A DNA stretch of 64,000 nucleotides from CAZGOM01 sp964542875 (GTDB lineage: Bacteria > Planctomycetota > Phycisphaerae > Phycisphaerales > Phycisphaeraceae), in NCBI GenBank assembly GCA_964542875.1, contig CAZIWA010000014.1, forward strand, positions 1 through 64,000, in the 5' to 3' direction. Shown piece by piece: positions 9,251 through 17,653 of this stretch. The translations under genes and the position numbers were made by a program. Numbering within the stretch: position 1 is the first letter of the stretch; each line of letters opens with the position of its first letter. Below the pieces are notes generated by a model. That model saw nothing but the letters and a program-made list of their open reading frames with translations, did no database searches and was not told the DNA's origin.

Positions 9251-9736
9251 TCAGCCCGCAAGGGTGACTTTTGTTTCCGTATTGATGTGTACCACCCGCT
9301 GCCCCGCTTGGCGAGCGTAGGCCACGGCGTCTCCCGTGCCTCCTTTCCCTTTGGCTGGCCGGCCATCCCAAACCGCGATCAGGACATCGCTCAAATCCAC
9401 CACCCGGTGCCCCGCTGCGAGAAAAGCATCGCGATTGCTCCCCGGCACATTCAGCACCTCCCGCCAGTGCGCCTGCCCCAACAGCCGCCGATACCCTGGC
9501 AGTTCCTCCGCACTGAATGTGCTTTCATACCCCGCAAACGGAACCACCACGCCCAGCCGTCCCCCACGCCGGATCGCAATTTCAGAAAACAACTGGTCCG
9601 CCCCGATCGCCAGCGAATTGATCGCCTCAAATTCCTCTGCTCCCAAATCTGAAATGGCTTTCTCCAGTGCCTCAGAAACCCACGCCCAATCGCCCGGCCA
9701 AGCCAGCACCCGATGCCCCGTCAATCCAATCTTCAT
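9251..9736 (-). CDS. SLOG-superfamily (Rossmann-like) nucleotide-binding protein
   Basis: About 161 residues. It opens with MKIGLTGHR, the G-x-T-GHR motif of SLOG/YspA-like proteins, followed by 'SLAIGADQLFSEIAIRRGGRLGVVVPF' and 'DVLIAVWDGRPAKGKGGTGDAVAYARQAG', the second conserved glycine-rich ligand loop. Such proteins bind nucleotide-derived ligands and often belong to signalling or conflict systems. GGAGAA lies 6 bases before the ATG at 9736; an upstream ATG at 9775 is less likely. First gene of a minus-strand group with the Tdi1-like and 407-residue genes. Ligand unknown. Confidence 0.72.
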   Translation of the reverse strand: MKIGLTGHRVLAWPGDWAWVSEALEKAISDLGAEEFEAINSLAIGADQLFSEIAIRRGGRLGVVVPFAGYESTFSAEELPGYRRLLGQAHWREVLNVPGSNRDAFLAAGHRVVDLSDVLIAVWDGRPAKGKGGTGDAVAYARQAGQRVVHINTETKVTLAG

Positions 9737-9810
9737 CGCATTCTCCAATCCGTCGCATTTCTCATCAGCCTGCATTCCACTATTCTAAAGCGGCGATTGC
9801 ATCGGCATCG

Positions 9811-10071
9811 ATGAAAACGCACTCGACTGCCTCCAGACACCCAACTTGGACAGCCTTGGCACTTTTGGCAGGCGCTTTCGCTGCGTATTCCGAATGCCCC
9901 AGTTGCATCCCAGCCATTCCACAGGCCTGCACCGGCAAAAGTCTCCTGCCCATCATCCGCCGCCAGGTGATGCAGGTTCGTGACGTCCTCCACGGCGAAC
10001 ACGCCGGCCAATACGACTACAACACCGGCGTCCACTACCTCGTCGGCAACCAATTCACCGCTTTCCTCTAA
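9811..10071 (+). CDS. possible small secreted protein
   Basis: 86 residues with an N-terminal hydrophobic stretch (ALALLAGAFAAY) like a signal peptide, a Cys-rich patch (ECPSCIPAIPQACTG), and a soluble tail. No strong ribosome site is visible, and no family is recognised. It runs divergently from the SLOG-like gene. The ORF could be chance in this GC-rich DNA. Confidence 0.4.
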   Translation: MKTHSTASRHPTWTALALLAGAFAAYSECPSCIPAIPQACTGKSLLPIIRRQVMQVRDVLHGEHAGQYDYNTGVHYLVGNQFTAFL

Positions 10072-10152
10072 CCCCACAAAATTTCAAATCAGGCCATGCT
10101 CCCGAACATGCGCCTTATCTCCTTGGCATTGTCTGCCCTTCGCCATCCGCCC

Positions 10153-10950
10153 TTACCACGTCTCTTCAAAGACCTGCGCTCCGTGGTTTTTATAGCTCAC
10201 ATAAACAAACCGTGTGCCGACCGTGCCTGAGCCGAACTTGTCGGGCTGATTCTTGCCGGTCCCAAAAACGTGCCCATCTCCCATGACGAAATTCAAGAGC
10301 CCGTTGCCGCCCAGCCTTCCACGGCCTTTGACGTAATGGCAGCGCTCGTAATAGTCCAAAAGCGGCGCAGCCGATTGATCCATTACACTACGGTCCCATT
10401 GCAGTTTGGTGCTGGATGTGAGGCCCCAGCAATCGGAGATCATCCAGAGCCTTTCCATCCTGCTTGATAAAAGCCGATCGGTGTAGAAATTGATGAGGGC
10501 GTTGGTCTTGTACGGGTCTGGGTTATACGCCCCGGCATCACTGGCCATGGAGAAATTCATCCCGTAGGTGATCCGGGTTTGAATGCTGATGGGCCTTGGC
10601 CAACTCGTAGGGCATTGATACACCTTCATCCGTGCGTTGGGCAGCGATGTCAGCCACTCCGGCTGATTGGCATTGGCCCCCAGGTACGGCGCGAGCTTCA
10701 TCATCCACGAAGTTTCAACCCATCCCGGACGTGGGTTGGTCACTTCTCCCGGGCTGCTGCCCCGGAAATCAGCAGCATAGGTAAACACCGCCACACCCAT
10801 CTGGCGCAGGTTCGACTTGCATATCGCAAACCGTGCCGACTCCCGCGCCGCCTCCAGGCTCGGCACCACCATCGCCACCAGGAGCCCCACGACGGCGATC
10901 ACAACCAGCAGTTCAATAAGCGAAAATGCGCGAAAATGCCGTAAGCCCAT
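10153..10950 (-). CDS. prepilin-type pseudopilin with DGH motif
   Basis: About 265 residues: a basic leader, then FSLIELLVVIAVVGLLVAMV, the type IV/II prepilin methylation and transmembrane segment, and 'SNLRQMGVAVFTYA', typical of the DUF1559-like families expanded in planctomycetes. Near the C-terminus is MGDGHVFG, the conserved DGH motif. The residue before the cleavage site is Ala rather than Gly. ATG at 10950 has AGGGG upstream; a TTG five codons earlier is unlikely. No type II secretion machinery is adjacent, so this is an orphan surface pseudopilin of unknown partner. Confidence 0.85.
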   Translation of the reverse strand: MGLRHFRAFSLIELLVVIAVVGLLVAMVVPSLEAARESARFAICKSNLRQMGVAVFTYAADFRGSSPGEVTNPRPGWVETSWMMKLAPYLGANANQPEWLTSLPNARMKVYQCPTSWPRPISIQTRITYGMNFSMASDAGAYNPDPYKTNALINFYTDRLLSSRMERLWMISDCWGLTSSTKLQWDRSVMDQSAAPLLDYYERCHYVKGRGRLGGNGLLNFVMGDGHVFGTGKNQPDKFGSGTVGTRFVYVSYKNHGAQVFEETW

Positions 10951-11319
10951 TTCCCACCCCTTCAAAATATGAATCCATGCGATATGCGGGTTTCAATATA
11001 GCAGCGCATCAATTCCCAAAACCTGTCGGATTATCCTGACAAGTCATTCAAATGTACTGAATAACTCGGCCGTGGATTGATCTTTCTTCTATCCTTCAAG
11101 TCCGGCCTTGCCCATGCTTAATGAGCCGGCATCTGGCCTATTCGCTCCCGGCGTCATCCGGAAACCGTCCCATGGCAATCACTTCCGTGCATGACCCGCA
11201 GGGGCATATGATTGCCGGCTTGCATGTAAAGTGGAGGGGCCAAGAGTCCAGGGCCCATGACCTAAGATCCGGGGCCAAAAGAGTTTGAAGAGTTGAAGAA
11301 CTTTCCGAGGAGGTTTGGT
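10951..11319. other. intergenic region between pseudopilin and lipoprotein
   Basis: About 370 bases between the divergent pseudopilin and lipoprotein genes. It contains short open stretches but nothing with a ribosome site and conserved motif. It probably holds two promoters. Confidence 0.4.
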
Positions 11320-11820
11320 GTGAGGTATTTGGCGCTTGTGTTGGCGTTTTTAGGGTTATTAGTGGCAGGTTGCAGCGCTGGCGAAGAGCCAGTGGCGCCG
11401 TGGCTTGGAGAGCCACCTGTGGGGGTGCTGGGGTACCCGGCGGGGTATTATCTCACGGTCGAAGGGATCACAGTGCATCGCATGGGCAAAGGCAAGCCGG
11501 TAGAGACGTTTTTGAAAGTCACCAGGGTGAATGGCGAAGCGTTAAGTGCACCGCGGGAAATCAGGCTGCGAAATGTGGACACAAAAGAAGGCAAGCGACT
11601 GGTGGTGAAGGGGTTTGAGGATTTTGAACTAAAGGGGGATGTGCCGCAGGCGGTGCTTGCCTATGACGTGGAATCCGGGAAAAACCCAGACGACAACTGG
11701 TCACTGGCGCAGCGGGGCTACAAGCGGACGCCGTGGTACATGGTGTTTGATTTAGTGGTGCTCAAGGCCGTGGAACCCAAAGAGTTGGCGGTGACAAAGT
11801 GGGAGCCTGCCCATCGGTAG
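11320..11820 (+). CDS. lipoprotein with atypical codon use
   Basis: 166 residues beginning with GTG, chosen because CGAGGAGG lies 6 bases upstream. Signal with a lipobox LLVAGC (Cys about residue 18), so it is predicted to be lipidated. The mature part ('YYLTVEGITVHRMGKGKPVETFLKV') is beta-rich and unrecognised. Codon use differs from neighbours: TTG, TTA, GTG, GGG and TTT are common where nearby genes prefer C-ending codons, suggesting recent acquisition or weak selection. The nearest downstream gene is tRNA-Pro. Confidence 0.7.
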   Translation: MRYLALVLAFLGLLVAGCSAGEEPVAPWLGEPPVGVLGYPAGYYLTVEGITVHRMGKGKPVETFLKVTRVNGEALSAPREIRLRNVDTKEGKRLVVKGFEDFELKGDVPQAVLAYDVESGKNPDDNWSLAQRGYKRTPWYMVFDLVVLKAVEPKELAVTKWEPAHR

Positions 11821-11909
11821 GCTGGTGCCGTGGCAAAACAGGCTTTGGCTGCAAATCGGTCGTACTGGTCGATCCCGCCTCACCCGGTTACAATCCACAT
11901 CCCTCACTA

Positions 11910-11984
11910 CGGGGTGTAGCTCAGCTTGGCTAGAGCGCCTGCTTTGGGTGCAGGAAGTCGTCGGTTCGAATCCGGCCACCCCGA
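11910..11984 (+). tRNA. tRNA-Pro (TGG anticodon)
   Basis: Full cloverleaf: acceptor CGGGGTG pairs with CACCCCG, the D arm is GCTC/GAGC, the anticodon stem CCTGC/GCAGG has loop TTTGGGT (anticodon TGG), and the T arm is GTCGG/CCGGC with TTCGAAT loop. The discriminator is A and CCA is not encoded. Confidence 0.97.
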
Positions 11985-12260
11985 TTGTCCAGCGAATCAA
12001 GCCCTTTGACTAACAAGTCAAAGGGCTTATTCATTTCCAGCTCAACAGTTACGCCGTTCATCCTGTAGTTCCAACCGACTAAATTTAGCAAAACGGGCTT
12101 TGTCTCTGTATCCGCAAAAACCACTTGCTTTCGAGCGTCTGAGGCAGTTCAAACGCTTTTATCGCCAGATCTGAGGATTCGTCGCGGGAATGGTCGAAAA
12201 CCTCCATCTGGAGAGACCCGTTACCCGGCCGGGCTTTGAAAACAACATGCCAGGTTTGCG
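11985..12260. other. intergenic region after tRNA-Pro
   Basis: 276 bases without a credible gene. It holds a terminator (11999-12028) and then unexplained sequence. No integrase or attachment-site duplication of the tRNA end was seen. Confidence 0.5.
11999..12028 (+). terminator. terminator after tRNA-Pro
   Basis: Perfect 13-bp stem AAGCCCTTTGACT / AGTCAAAGGGCTT with a 4-base loop, 14 bases downstream of the tRNA and followed by ATTCATTTCC. Confidence 0.75.
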
Positions 12261-12569
12261 TCAACCAGCGGCGGGGTGTTTAACTGGCGCTGATTCAGGG
12301 CCCAGTAGCTGGGCAGTGCGGCGCGTGTTTAATGCAATCTCGCGCACCGCCAGCAATAGCGCAGCGGCGGCCCAGAAACTCACGAGATTCACAATCCCGC
12401 CCATGATCACAAGAAACGCGGCAACGGCGCCCACCGCAGGCTGATTACCGTATTGCACATAGGCCCCAAACGCTCCAGCAATGGAAGCCAGAAGCCCGAT
12501 AACCCCAACCACCTTGAATATCCCGGCCATCATCTCCAAAGATTCATAGTTGTCTTGATTAGGTGCCAT
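12261..12569 (-). CDS. small membrane protein
   Basis: About 102 residues with two hydrophobic helices ('VVGVIGLLASIAGAFGAYV' and 'VGAVAAFLVIMGGIVNLVSFWAAAALLLAV'), so an inner-membrane protein. The start at 12569 is chosen because GAGGAG lies 6 bases upstream; an in-frame start 25 codons earlier is unlikely. It lies downstream of the ferritin-fold gene on the same strand, beyond a terminator. Function unknown. Confidence 0.62.
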   Translation of the reverse strand: MAPNQDNYESLEMMAGIFKVVGVIGLLASIAGAFGAYVQYGNQPAVGAVAAFLVIMGGIVNLVSFWAAAALLLAVREIALNTRRTAQLLGPESAPVKHPAAG

Positions 12570-12768
12570 CGGAAACTCCTCTGAATGCCCCGGCGACGGC
12601 CGGAAAATGTCCAGCCATCCTACTCCCCCCACCAACGAAAACACCCGCGAATCTCCATCGTCCTTACTTCGCTATCGAGATTCAAGCTTCCAGACGCAAC
12701 AACTGCATCGCTCTTAGGTGTTGATCGCACCCCGATAAGTAGTTCTTCCGGTGTCCAGTCACCCGATA

Positions 12769-12798
12769 AAAAACCTTCGCTTTTCAGCGAAGGTTTTT
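12769..12798 (-). terminator. intrinsic terminator after the YciF-like gene
   Basis: Perfect 13-bp stem AAAAACCTTCGCT / AGCGAAGGTTTTT with a 4-base loop. On the minus strand the T-rich arm runs on into TTTTTTATC, 33 bases after the stop at 12832. Confidence 0.85.
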
Positions 12799-12831
12799 AT
12801 TTTGCCTGCCCCCGGATATTCCTTCAAAACA

Positions 12832-13329
12832 TTACTCAGTTGCCACGCCGGCGTAGAGTTCCTTCATGCAGATCCGGGTAAGCCCTTCGTCGGCGTTCTT
12901 TTCTTCCTGAAGGGTTTCGCTCAGGAGGTCAACCGCAACGGAAGCACCCATCTGCTTGGCCAGTGCCCGGGCCGTGCCATACCCAGCGATTTCATAGTGT
13001 TCCACGCGCTGGGCCGCGGCCACCAGCAACGCATCGCACAATGCGGCATCGCCTTCTTCTTCCATGGCTTCTCCCCCTTCTTCGATCAAGCCTTCCATTG
13101 CCTTACAGTGCTTGCCGCCTGGCTTGATGCCCACTTCCTGCGCCACCTGTTCCAGGCGCATGACGTGGCCTTTGGTTTCCTCCAGATGTTCCTCAAAAGC
13201 CTGCTTCAGCGCGGGACTGCTGGCGGCCTTGACCATCTTGGGCAATGCCTTCACAAGCTGCTTCTCAGCGCTGTAAAGGTCCTTGATCTGGTCCTCAAAA
13301 AGGTCGTTGAGCGTTTTAAGCGTGGACAT
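12832..13329 (-). CDS. YciF-like ferritin-fold protein (DUF892)
   Basis: 165 residues, all helical, with the family pattern 'LNDLFEDQIKDLYSAEKQLVKALPKM', 'HLEETKGHVMRLEQVAQEVG' and 'AQRVEHYEIAGYGTARALAKQMG'. The E/H positions in the four helices are those of the ferritin-like metal site. YciF proteins appear under osmotic and oxidative stress; their reaction is not settled. ATG at 13329 follows CAGGAG by 6 bases. It stands at the start of a run of stress-associated small genes. Confidence 0.92.
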   Translation of the reverse strand: MSTLKTLNDLFEDQIKDLYSAEKQLVKALPKMVKAASSPALKQAFEEHLEETKGHVMRLEQVAQEVGIKPGGKHCKAMEGLIEEGGEAMEEEGDAALCDALLVAAAQRVEHYEIAGYGTARALAKQMGASVAVDLLSETLQEEKNADEGLTRICMKELYAGVATE

Positions 13330-13553
13330 GGCGATCTCCTGCAAAGGTGAAAATGAAATCCAACACGAGGTCTTCAAATTAGCCCTCCGCCGCAGCCGGG
13401 CCAAGAGGGTTTATCCCCACGCCTTACCCTGCCGTTTCCCCGAGGCCGCATAAGAAATGCCACCCTCTCAAATGCTGCCTCGGACATTTGCCATGTCGGC
13501 GGTCAGTAAAAAACCGATAGGGCCTGATCATCCCCTCCGGCTACTGTCGGGAT

Positions 13554-14051
13554 ATGAGCCAGCACTTCCCATCACAGACCATTCACGAAGCCACCTTCCT
13601 CACCAGTGGACGCGTGATCGACCAGGTCAGCGTCAACACCGGCGACCTGGATTCCAATTGGATCGAATATTACGAAGGCCTGCTTCTCAGCGGCGGCGGG
13701 CCCCTGGACAAAGCCATTCCCCAATGGCTGCTGGTTGTGCAGCACGCATCCGACTCTCTGGGTGTCGCGTCCCTTGGGCAGGGAGATCGCTGCCTATGCT
13801 CAATGCTCTTTTTATCCGGCAAGGACAGGGCACAGGAGTCGCGCGTGATATACGAAATCCTTCAATACATGACGCACGCCACCTCGCACCACAAAAACCT
13901 CCGCGAGCCGGATTCCCAGCTTCTTGCGCTCAAGCAGCGGCCTCTGCTGGCCGTCGCCCTCTTCCCCGGCTTTGACACCATGGCCAGTTCCATGGCGCTG
14001 GATACGTCCTTGTTTCTCGCCGCTGCCTGGTTTGATCTTCACCCCACTTAA
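13554..14051 (+). CDS. unknown protein, paralogue of 27321-27809
   Basis: 165 residues, cytoplasmic, of a family I do not recognise. It aligns by eye with the protein at 27321-27809: 'CSMLFLSGKD...SRVIYEI' versus 'CTMMFLSGRD...QLIYRV', 'LLALKQRPLLAVALF' versus 'LLSVSARPLAASIFV', and C-terminal AAAWF versus GTAWL. The pair brackets the stress and end-joining region. Divergent from the YciF-like gene, and tail to tail with the FAD oxidoreductase with a 39-base gap. Confidence 0.75.
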   Translation: MSQHFPSQTIHEATFLTSGRVIDQVSVNTGDLDSNWIEYYEGLLLSGGGPLDKAIPQWLLVVQHASDSLGVASLGQGDRCLCSMLFLSGKDRAQESRVIYEILQYMTHATSHHKNLREPDSQLLALKQRPLLAVALFPGFDTMASSMALDTSLFLAAAWFDLHPT

Positions 14052-14090
14052 TCCCTTCTTCTTGCGATTCCTCAAACCGCCGCCGGCATC

Positions 14091-15293
14091 TCATCCCCGG
14101 TCAAAACGAAACAGTCCGGCGTGCCCGCACGGCCTGCCGACGAAAAGATCGCGGATGATCCGTGCCGCGATAAAGCTGAACAAAATTCCGTTCCCCCCAT
14201 ACCCCAGCGCGAAAAAACCATGGGGAAACTTCTGCGTGCTGCCGATGTAGGGTAATCCGTCTTCCGTCTCGGCAAACACCCCGGACCACGCATATTCCGG
14301 CGATACCTGCACGCCCGGAAACAGGTGCCCAAACTTCCCCAGCAGTTCCTGCGCCTTGCAAGCCACCTGTCCCTCCTCCATCTTTCCGGCAACCCAAGGC
14401 GTATCCGCTCCCCCTACGATCGCCCTTCCCTCCGGTGCCGCCCGCACATACAGATAAGGCCGGGCTGATTCCCACATCATGCACCCCGGATGCCACCCTG
14501 CCCCCGCCACACTTGGCTGGCTGGCAAACGCATACGAGGTTTGCAGTTTTACAGGCACATCCAGAAAGGTCGGCGTCTCATACCCCGTGGCGAACATCAC
14601 TTTCTTTGCCCGCACTTCAAACCCTTTGTCAGTCCGCAGCGTCACGCCATGCTCATCGGCTTCATACCCCACCACCCCCGTGGGGGAATGCAGCCGAAGC
14701 CCGGTCCTTACGGCCTTGGCCATCAGCTTCGCGCCTGTCTTATACGGGTCTACGGACAACGCCCCTGGCGACCATAGGGCTCCAGGCCTTTTCACTTCAA
14801 AGCGCTCCAGCAATTCCCCTTCGGCCAGAAACCGCACTTTGATTCCGCACGCCTGCCGGGCCTGCCGTTCCTCGCGAAAGCCACGCACCTCATCCCGCTG
14901 CACCGCCAGGTAAAGGCTTTCGCGCGCTTCAACTCCATCACTGATTCCCAACCCCTCCAGGTATTCCCGAAACTCCGCCAACGCATCAAAACACACCCGG
15001 TACGCGGCAAACGCTTCCGCCTCCCCACGCAGTTGGACCAGCTCCATCAGCGTCGTATCCAACTCGTATTGAATCAACCCCGTGCTCACCGATGTGCTCC
15101 CCTGACACACTTCCCGCCGATCAAGCGCCACCACATCCACCCCGGCGGCCGTCAGATGCTGCGCCAGCAGCGCCCCGGTGATGCCCGTACCCAGGATGGC
15201 CACATCGCATTTGATATTGCAGGCCAGCTCTCCCTGCCCCAGCAGAATCGCCCCACCACGCAGCCAGACCGATGAGCCCGATTTAAGTTGCAT
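14091..15293 (-). CDS. FAD-dependent oxidoreductase (DAO family)
   Basis: About 400 residues. The N-terminal 'CDVAILGTGITGALLAQHL' is a GxGxxG FAD-binding motif, with an acidic end of beta-2 ('VVALDRREVCQGST'). A second region ('VMFATGYETPTFL') and the C-terminal 'DGLPYIGSTQKFPHGFFALGYGGNGILFSFIAARII' match the D-amino-acid oxidase / gamma-glutamylputrescine oxidase family. It probably oxidises an amine or amino acid. ATG at 15293 has GGGGA upstream; a TTG seven codons earlier is unlikely. Divergent from the AsmA-like gene. Confidence 0.88.
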   Translation of the reverse strand: MQLKSGSSVWLRGGAILLGQGELACNIKCDVAILGTGITGALLAQHLTAAGVDVVALDRREVCQGSTSVSTGLIQYELDTTLMELVQLRGEAEAFAAYRVCFDALAEFREYLEGLGISDGVEARESLYLAVQRDEVRGFREERQARQACGIKVRFLAEGELLERFEVKRPGALWSPGALSVDPYKTGAKLMAKAVRTGLRLHSPTGVVGYEADEHGVTLRTDKGFEVRAKKVMFATGYETPTFLDVPVKLQTSYAFASQPSVAGAGWHPGCMMWESARPYLYVRAAPEGRAIVGGADTPWVAGKMEEGQVACKAQELLGKFGHLFPGVQVSPEYAWSGVFAETEDGLPYIGSTQKFPHGFFALGYGGNGILFSFIAARIIRDLFVGRPCGHAGLFRFDRG

Positions 15294-15515
15294 GGCGGTC
15301 CCCGTTGCAATCAAAAGAAGTGATCGATCAACTCCAAGGTTACTCCCCCCCGCGCCAATTCAATAGCAGTAAATGCCGCATCATCCCTCTCCTGTCTTTT
15401 CAAATTCCAACGGCAACCGCCCGATAGGCCTGTCAGGGTTCCACGGGTACAGCCCGCGCTCGGGACAATTTACAGTCAAGGTGCTTCTTACTGTCGGCAA
15501 ATCGGGAGCACCGCC

Positions 15516-16724
15516 GTGGACACGCCTCAGGCAAATCAACCCAGCCCAAAGCCGCCCCGCAGCCGCCGATGGCGTCGCTTCTGGCAGGTTCTGGGCATTG
15601 TCATCTTGGCGCTTACGGCCGTACTCATTGGCGTTCGCCTTGCCCTGCCATCCATCGTCCGCTGGCAGGTCAACGACATTCTCAATCAGAATCCCATGTA
15701 CAAGGGCGAGATTCAGGACGTTCAAATCAGCCTCTGGCGCGGGGCGTACTCCATATCCGGCATTACGCTCAATAAAAGCACCGGCAACATTCCGGTCCCT
15801 CTTTTCACGGCGAAAACCGTCGACCTCTCCGTGCAATGGAGCGCTCTTTTCCATGGCTCATTCGTGGGTGAAATAATCATCTACGACCCGGAGCTTAACT
15901 TCGTCGACGCTGCTGACGAAGCCATGGGCCAGGCCGGCTCGGGGCCATGGCTGACCATGATCAGCGAGCTCTTCCCGCTGAAGATCAACAGCATGCGCAT
16001 TGAAAACGGCTCAGCCCGTTTTCATGCCTTCCATAAAAACCCGCCGGTGGACATCTACGCCTCTCAGGTCAACATCACCATCGAAAACCTCACCAACATC
16101 CGTGATGACACCCAGCCCATGGTCGCCAAGGTCAAGGCTGACGGCATGGTGATGGACAACGCCAAATTTGAATTCACGATGCAGATCGATCCGTTTTCCT
16201 ATTACCCAACATTCAGCCTGGCCTTCCGCCTGCTGGGCCTTGATGTCACCAAGATGAACGACCTCACCCAGGCCTACGGCATGTTCGACTACGAAGACGG
16301 ATGGTTCGACCTCGTCGTCGAGCTTGAGGCGCAGGAAGGCCAGCTCCAAGGCTACATCAAGCCTCTTTTTCGCAATGTGCGTGTGCTTAGCCTCTCCAAT
16401 GACATCAAGGAAGACAACGTCATCGAATTCTTCTGGGAGGCCCTCGTAGGCGGCGTCACCCAGATCCTGAAAAATCAGAGCCGTGACCAATTCGGCACCA
16501 AGATCCCCATTGAAGGCTCGCTCACCCAGCCGCAGCCCAGGATTCTTGAAACCCTGGGCAACGTGCTTCGCAATGCCTTCATCCGGGCATACCTCCCCAA
16601 GTTCACTCCGCAGACCCGCAAGGCCGCAGAACAGCCCGCAGCCGCAACATCCATCCAAGAGGACACCATGCACTTCAAGCCCGGCAGCATCGTGGCTCCC
16701 GGCGCCGCAAGCGATGGTCCCTGA
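15516..16724 (+). CDS. AsmA/DUF748-like envelope protein
   Basis: 402 residues. One transmembrane helix (about residues 24-46) after a basic Pro/Arg-rich start, then long beta-strand-rich sequence ('GAYSISGITLNKSTGNIPVPLFTAKTV', 'GEIIIYDPELNFV') typical of AsmA/DUF748 bridge-like proteins at the inner membrane. GTG start with GGGAG about 8 bases upstream; no in-frame ATG fits better. It precedes the truncated haemoglobin gene by 26 bases, so co-transcription is likely. Role in outer-membrane lipid traffic is known for relatives, not shown here. Confidence 0.78.
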   Translation: MDTPQANQPSPKPPRSRRWRRFWQVLGIVILALTAVLIGVRLALPSIVRWQVNDILNQNPMYKGEIQDVQISLWRGAYSISGITLNKSTGNIPVPLFTAKTVDLSVQWSALFHGSFVGEIIIYDPELNFVDAADEAMGQAGSGPWLTMISELFPLKINSMRIENGSARFHAFHKNPPVDIYASQVNITIENLTNIRDDTQPMVAKVKADGMVMDNAKFEFTMQIDPFSYYPTFSLAFRLLGLDVTKMNDLTQAYGMFDYEDGWFDLVVELEAQEGQLQGYIKPLFRNVRVLSLSNDIKEDNVIEFFWEALVGGVTQILKNQSRDQFGTKIPIEGSLTQPQPRILETLGNVLRNAFIRAYLPKFTPQTRKAAEQPAAATSIQEDTMHFKPGSIVAPGAASDGP

Positions 16725-16750
16725 CCCGATCCTTCATCGAAAGGCCTCCC

Positions 16751-17365
16751 ATGCACCGCCAATCCATCTTCCTTTTGATGACCGCCGCCCTCCTCGTTGG
16801 CTGCGGCTCCACCCAAGCCAAGAAGGAACGCGCCTTCCACACTTCCGGCAGCACCGAGGCGGACCAGCGTGCCGAACAACGCATCGCCAAAGTCCAGCAG
16901 ATCCGCGGTGAAGGCGAAGACGGCTCGGCCCTCTCCAGTTCCACCAAGAAACCCCTTTACGACCGGCTTGGCGGAAAACAAGGCATCGACGCCATGCTCG
17001 ACGACTTCATCGCCCGGATCATCGTCGACCCCAGAATCAACTGGAAGCGCGAAGGCATCAGCCGAGGCGGCGTTCTGGGCGTAGGCAAAACCCCAGTCGA
17101 TTGGGAACCCACCCCAGCCAATCTCTCACGCCTCAAGTTCCACATGGGCCAGTTCATCGCCCTCGCCACCGGCGGCCCCGCCCGCTACGAAGGCAAAGAC
17201 ATGAAAAAAACCCATGAAGGCATGAAGATCACCAACATCGAGTTCGACGCCGCCATGGGCGATCTCAAAGCCTCCATGGACGCCATCGGCATCGCCACCC
17301 AGGAGCAAAAAGAACTCCTGGCCATCATCGAAAGCACCCGTCCGCAGATCGTTGAAAAGCGCTGA
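16751..17365 (+). CDS. exported group 1 truncated haemoglobin lipoprotein
   Basis: 204 residues. Signal with lipobox LLVGC (Cys about residue 18) followed by a 60-residue charged linker, then a trHb1 domain from about residue 73: 'YDRLGGKQGIDAMLDDF', 'DPRI', 'GGPARYEGKDMKKTHEGM' with the proximal His about residue 155. The helix-B site usually held by Tyr (F-Y) reads F-I, so distal ligand chemistry may differ. Most truncated haemoglobins are cytosolic; a lipid anchor places this one in the envelope. Downstream of the AsmA-like gene, with a strong terminator after it. Confidence 0.85.
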   Translation: MHRQSIFLLMTAALLVGCGSTQAKKERAFHTSGSTEADQRAEQRIAKVQQIRGEGEDGSALSSSTKKPLYDRLGGKQGIDAMLDDFIARIIVDPRINWKREGISRGGVLGVGKTPVDWEPTPANLSRLKFHMGQFIALATGGPARYEGKDMKKTHEGMKITNIEFDAAMGDLKASMDAIGIATQEQKELLAIIESTRPQIVEKR

Positions 17366-17393
17366 TCCGCAAACCTTTTCACCTCATTAATCC

Positions 17394-17426
17394 GATCGGA
17401 CCAGGCGCCATCGCCCTGGTCCGATC
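17394..17426 (+). terminator. terminator after the truncated haemoglobin
   Basis: Perfect 12-bp stem GATCGGACCAGG / CCTGGTCCGATC with a 9-base loop, then TTTCGTTT; 29 bases after the stop. Confidence 0.8.
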
Positions 17427-17653
17427 TTTCGTTTAGGCACAAGGGGAACAGTCCTGCCTCCCCCGGGGTTTTGCTTACCGGCCTTAAGGCCAAATCGATC
17501 CTAATCATGATGCATTCCCCCGCTTCTTGCCCTTCAAGCCCATAGATAACTTTGAATCTAATCTCACGGGGCTCCACAAGCTGGGCCTCCCAGACCGGCA
17601 TGTCCGCTGTCGCGGCCAAGCCTTTCCCTCTCCCTCCCTTAAGGAGCCACATC

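Noticed and set aside
9733..10077. A 114-residue minus-strand frame
   Set aside because: Overlaps the better supported SLOG-like start and the secreted-protein candidate; no motif or ribosome site.
11752..12124. Open frames that read across the tRNA-Pro on the minus strand
   Set aside because: They translate the tRNA gene itself (the familiar 'GFEPTTSCTQSRRSSQAELHP' type artefact) and have no ribosome site.
11910..12260. Genomic island at tRNA-Pro
   Set aside because: No integrase and no duplicated tRNA end were found downstream.
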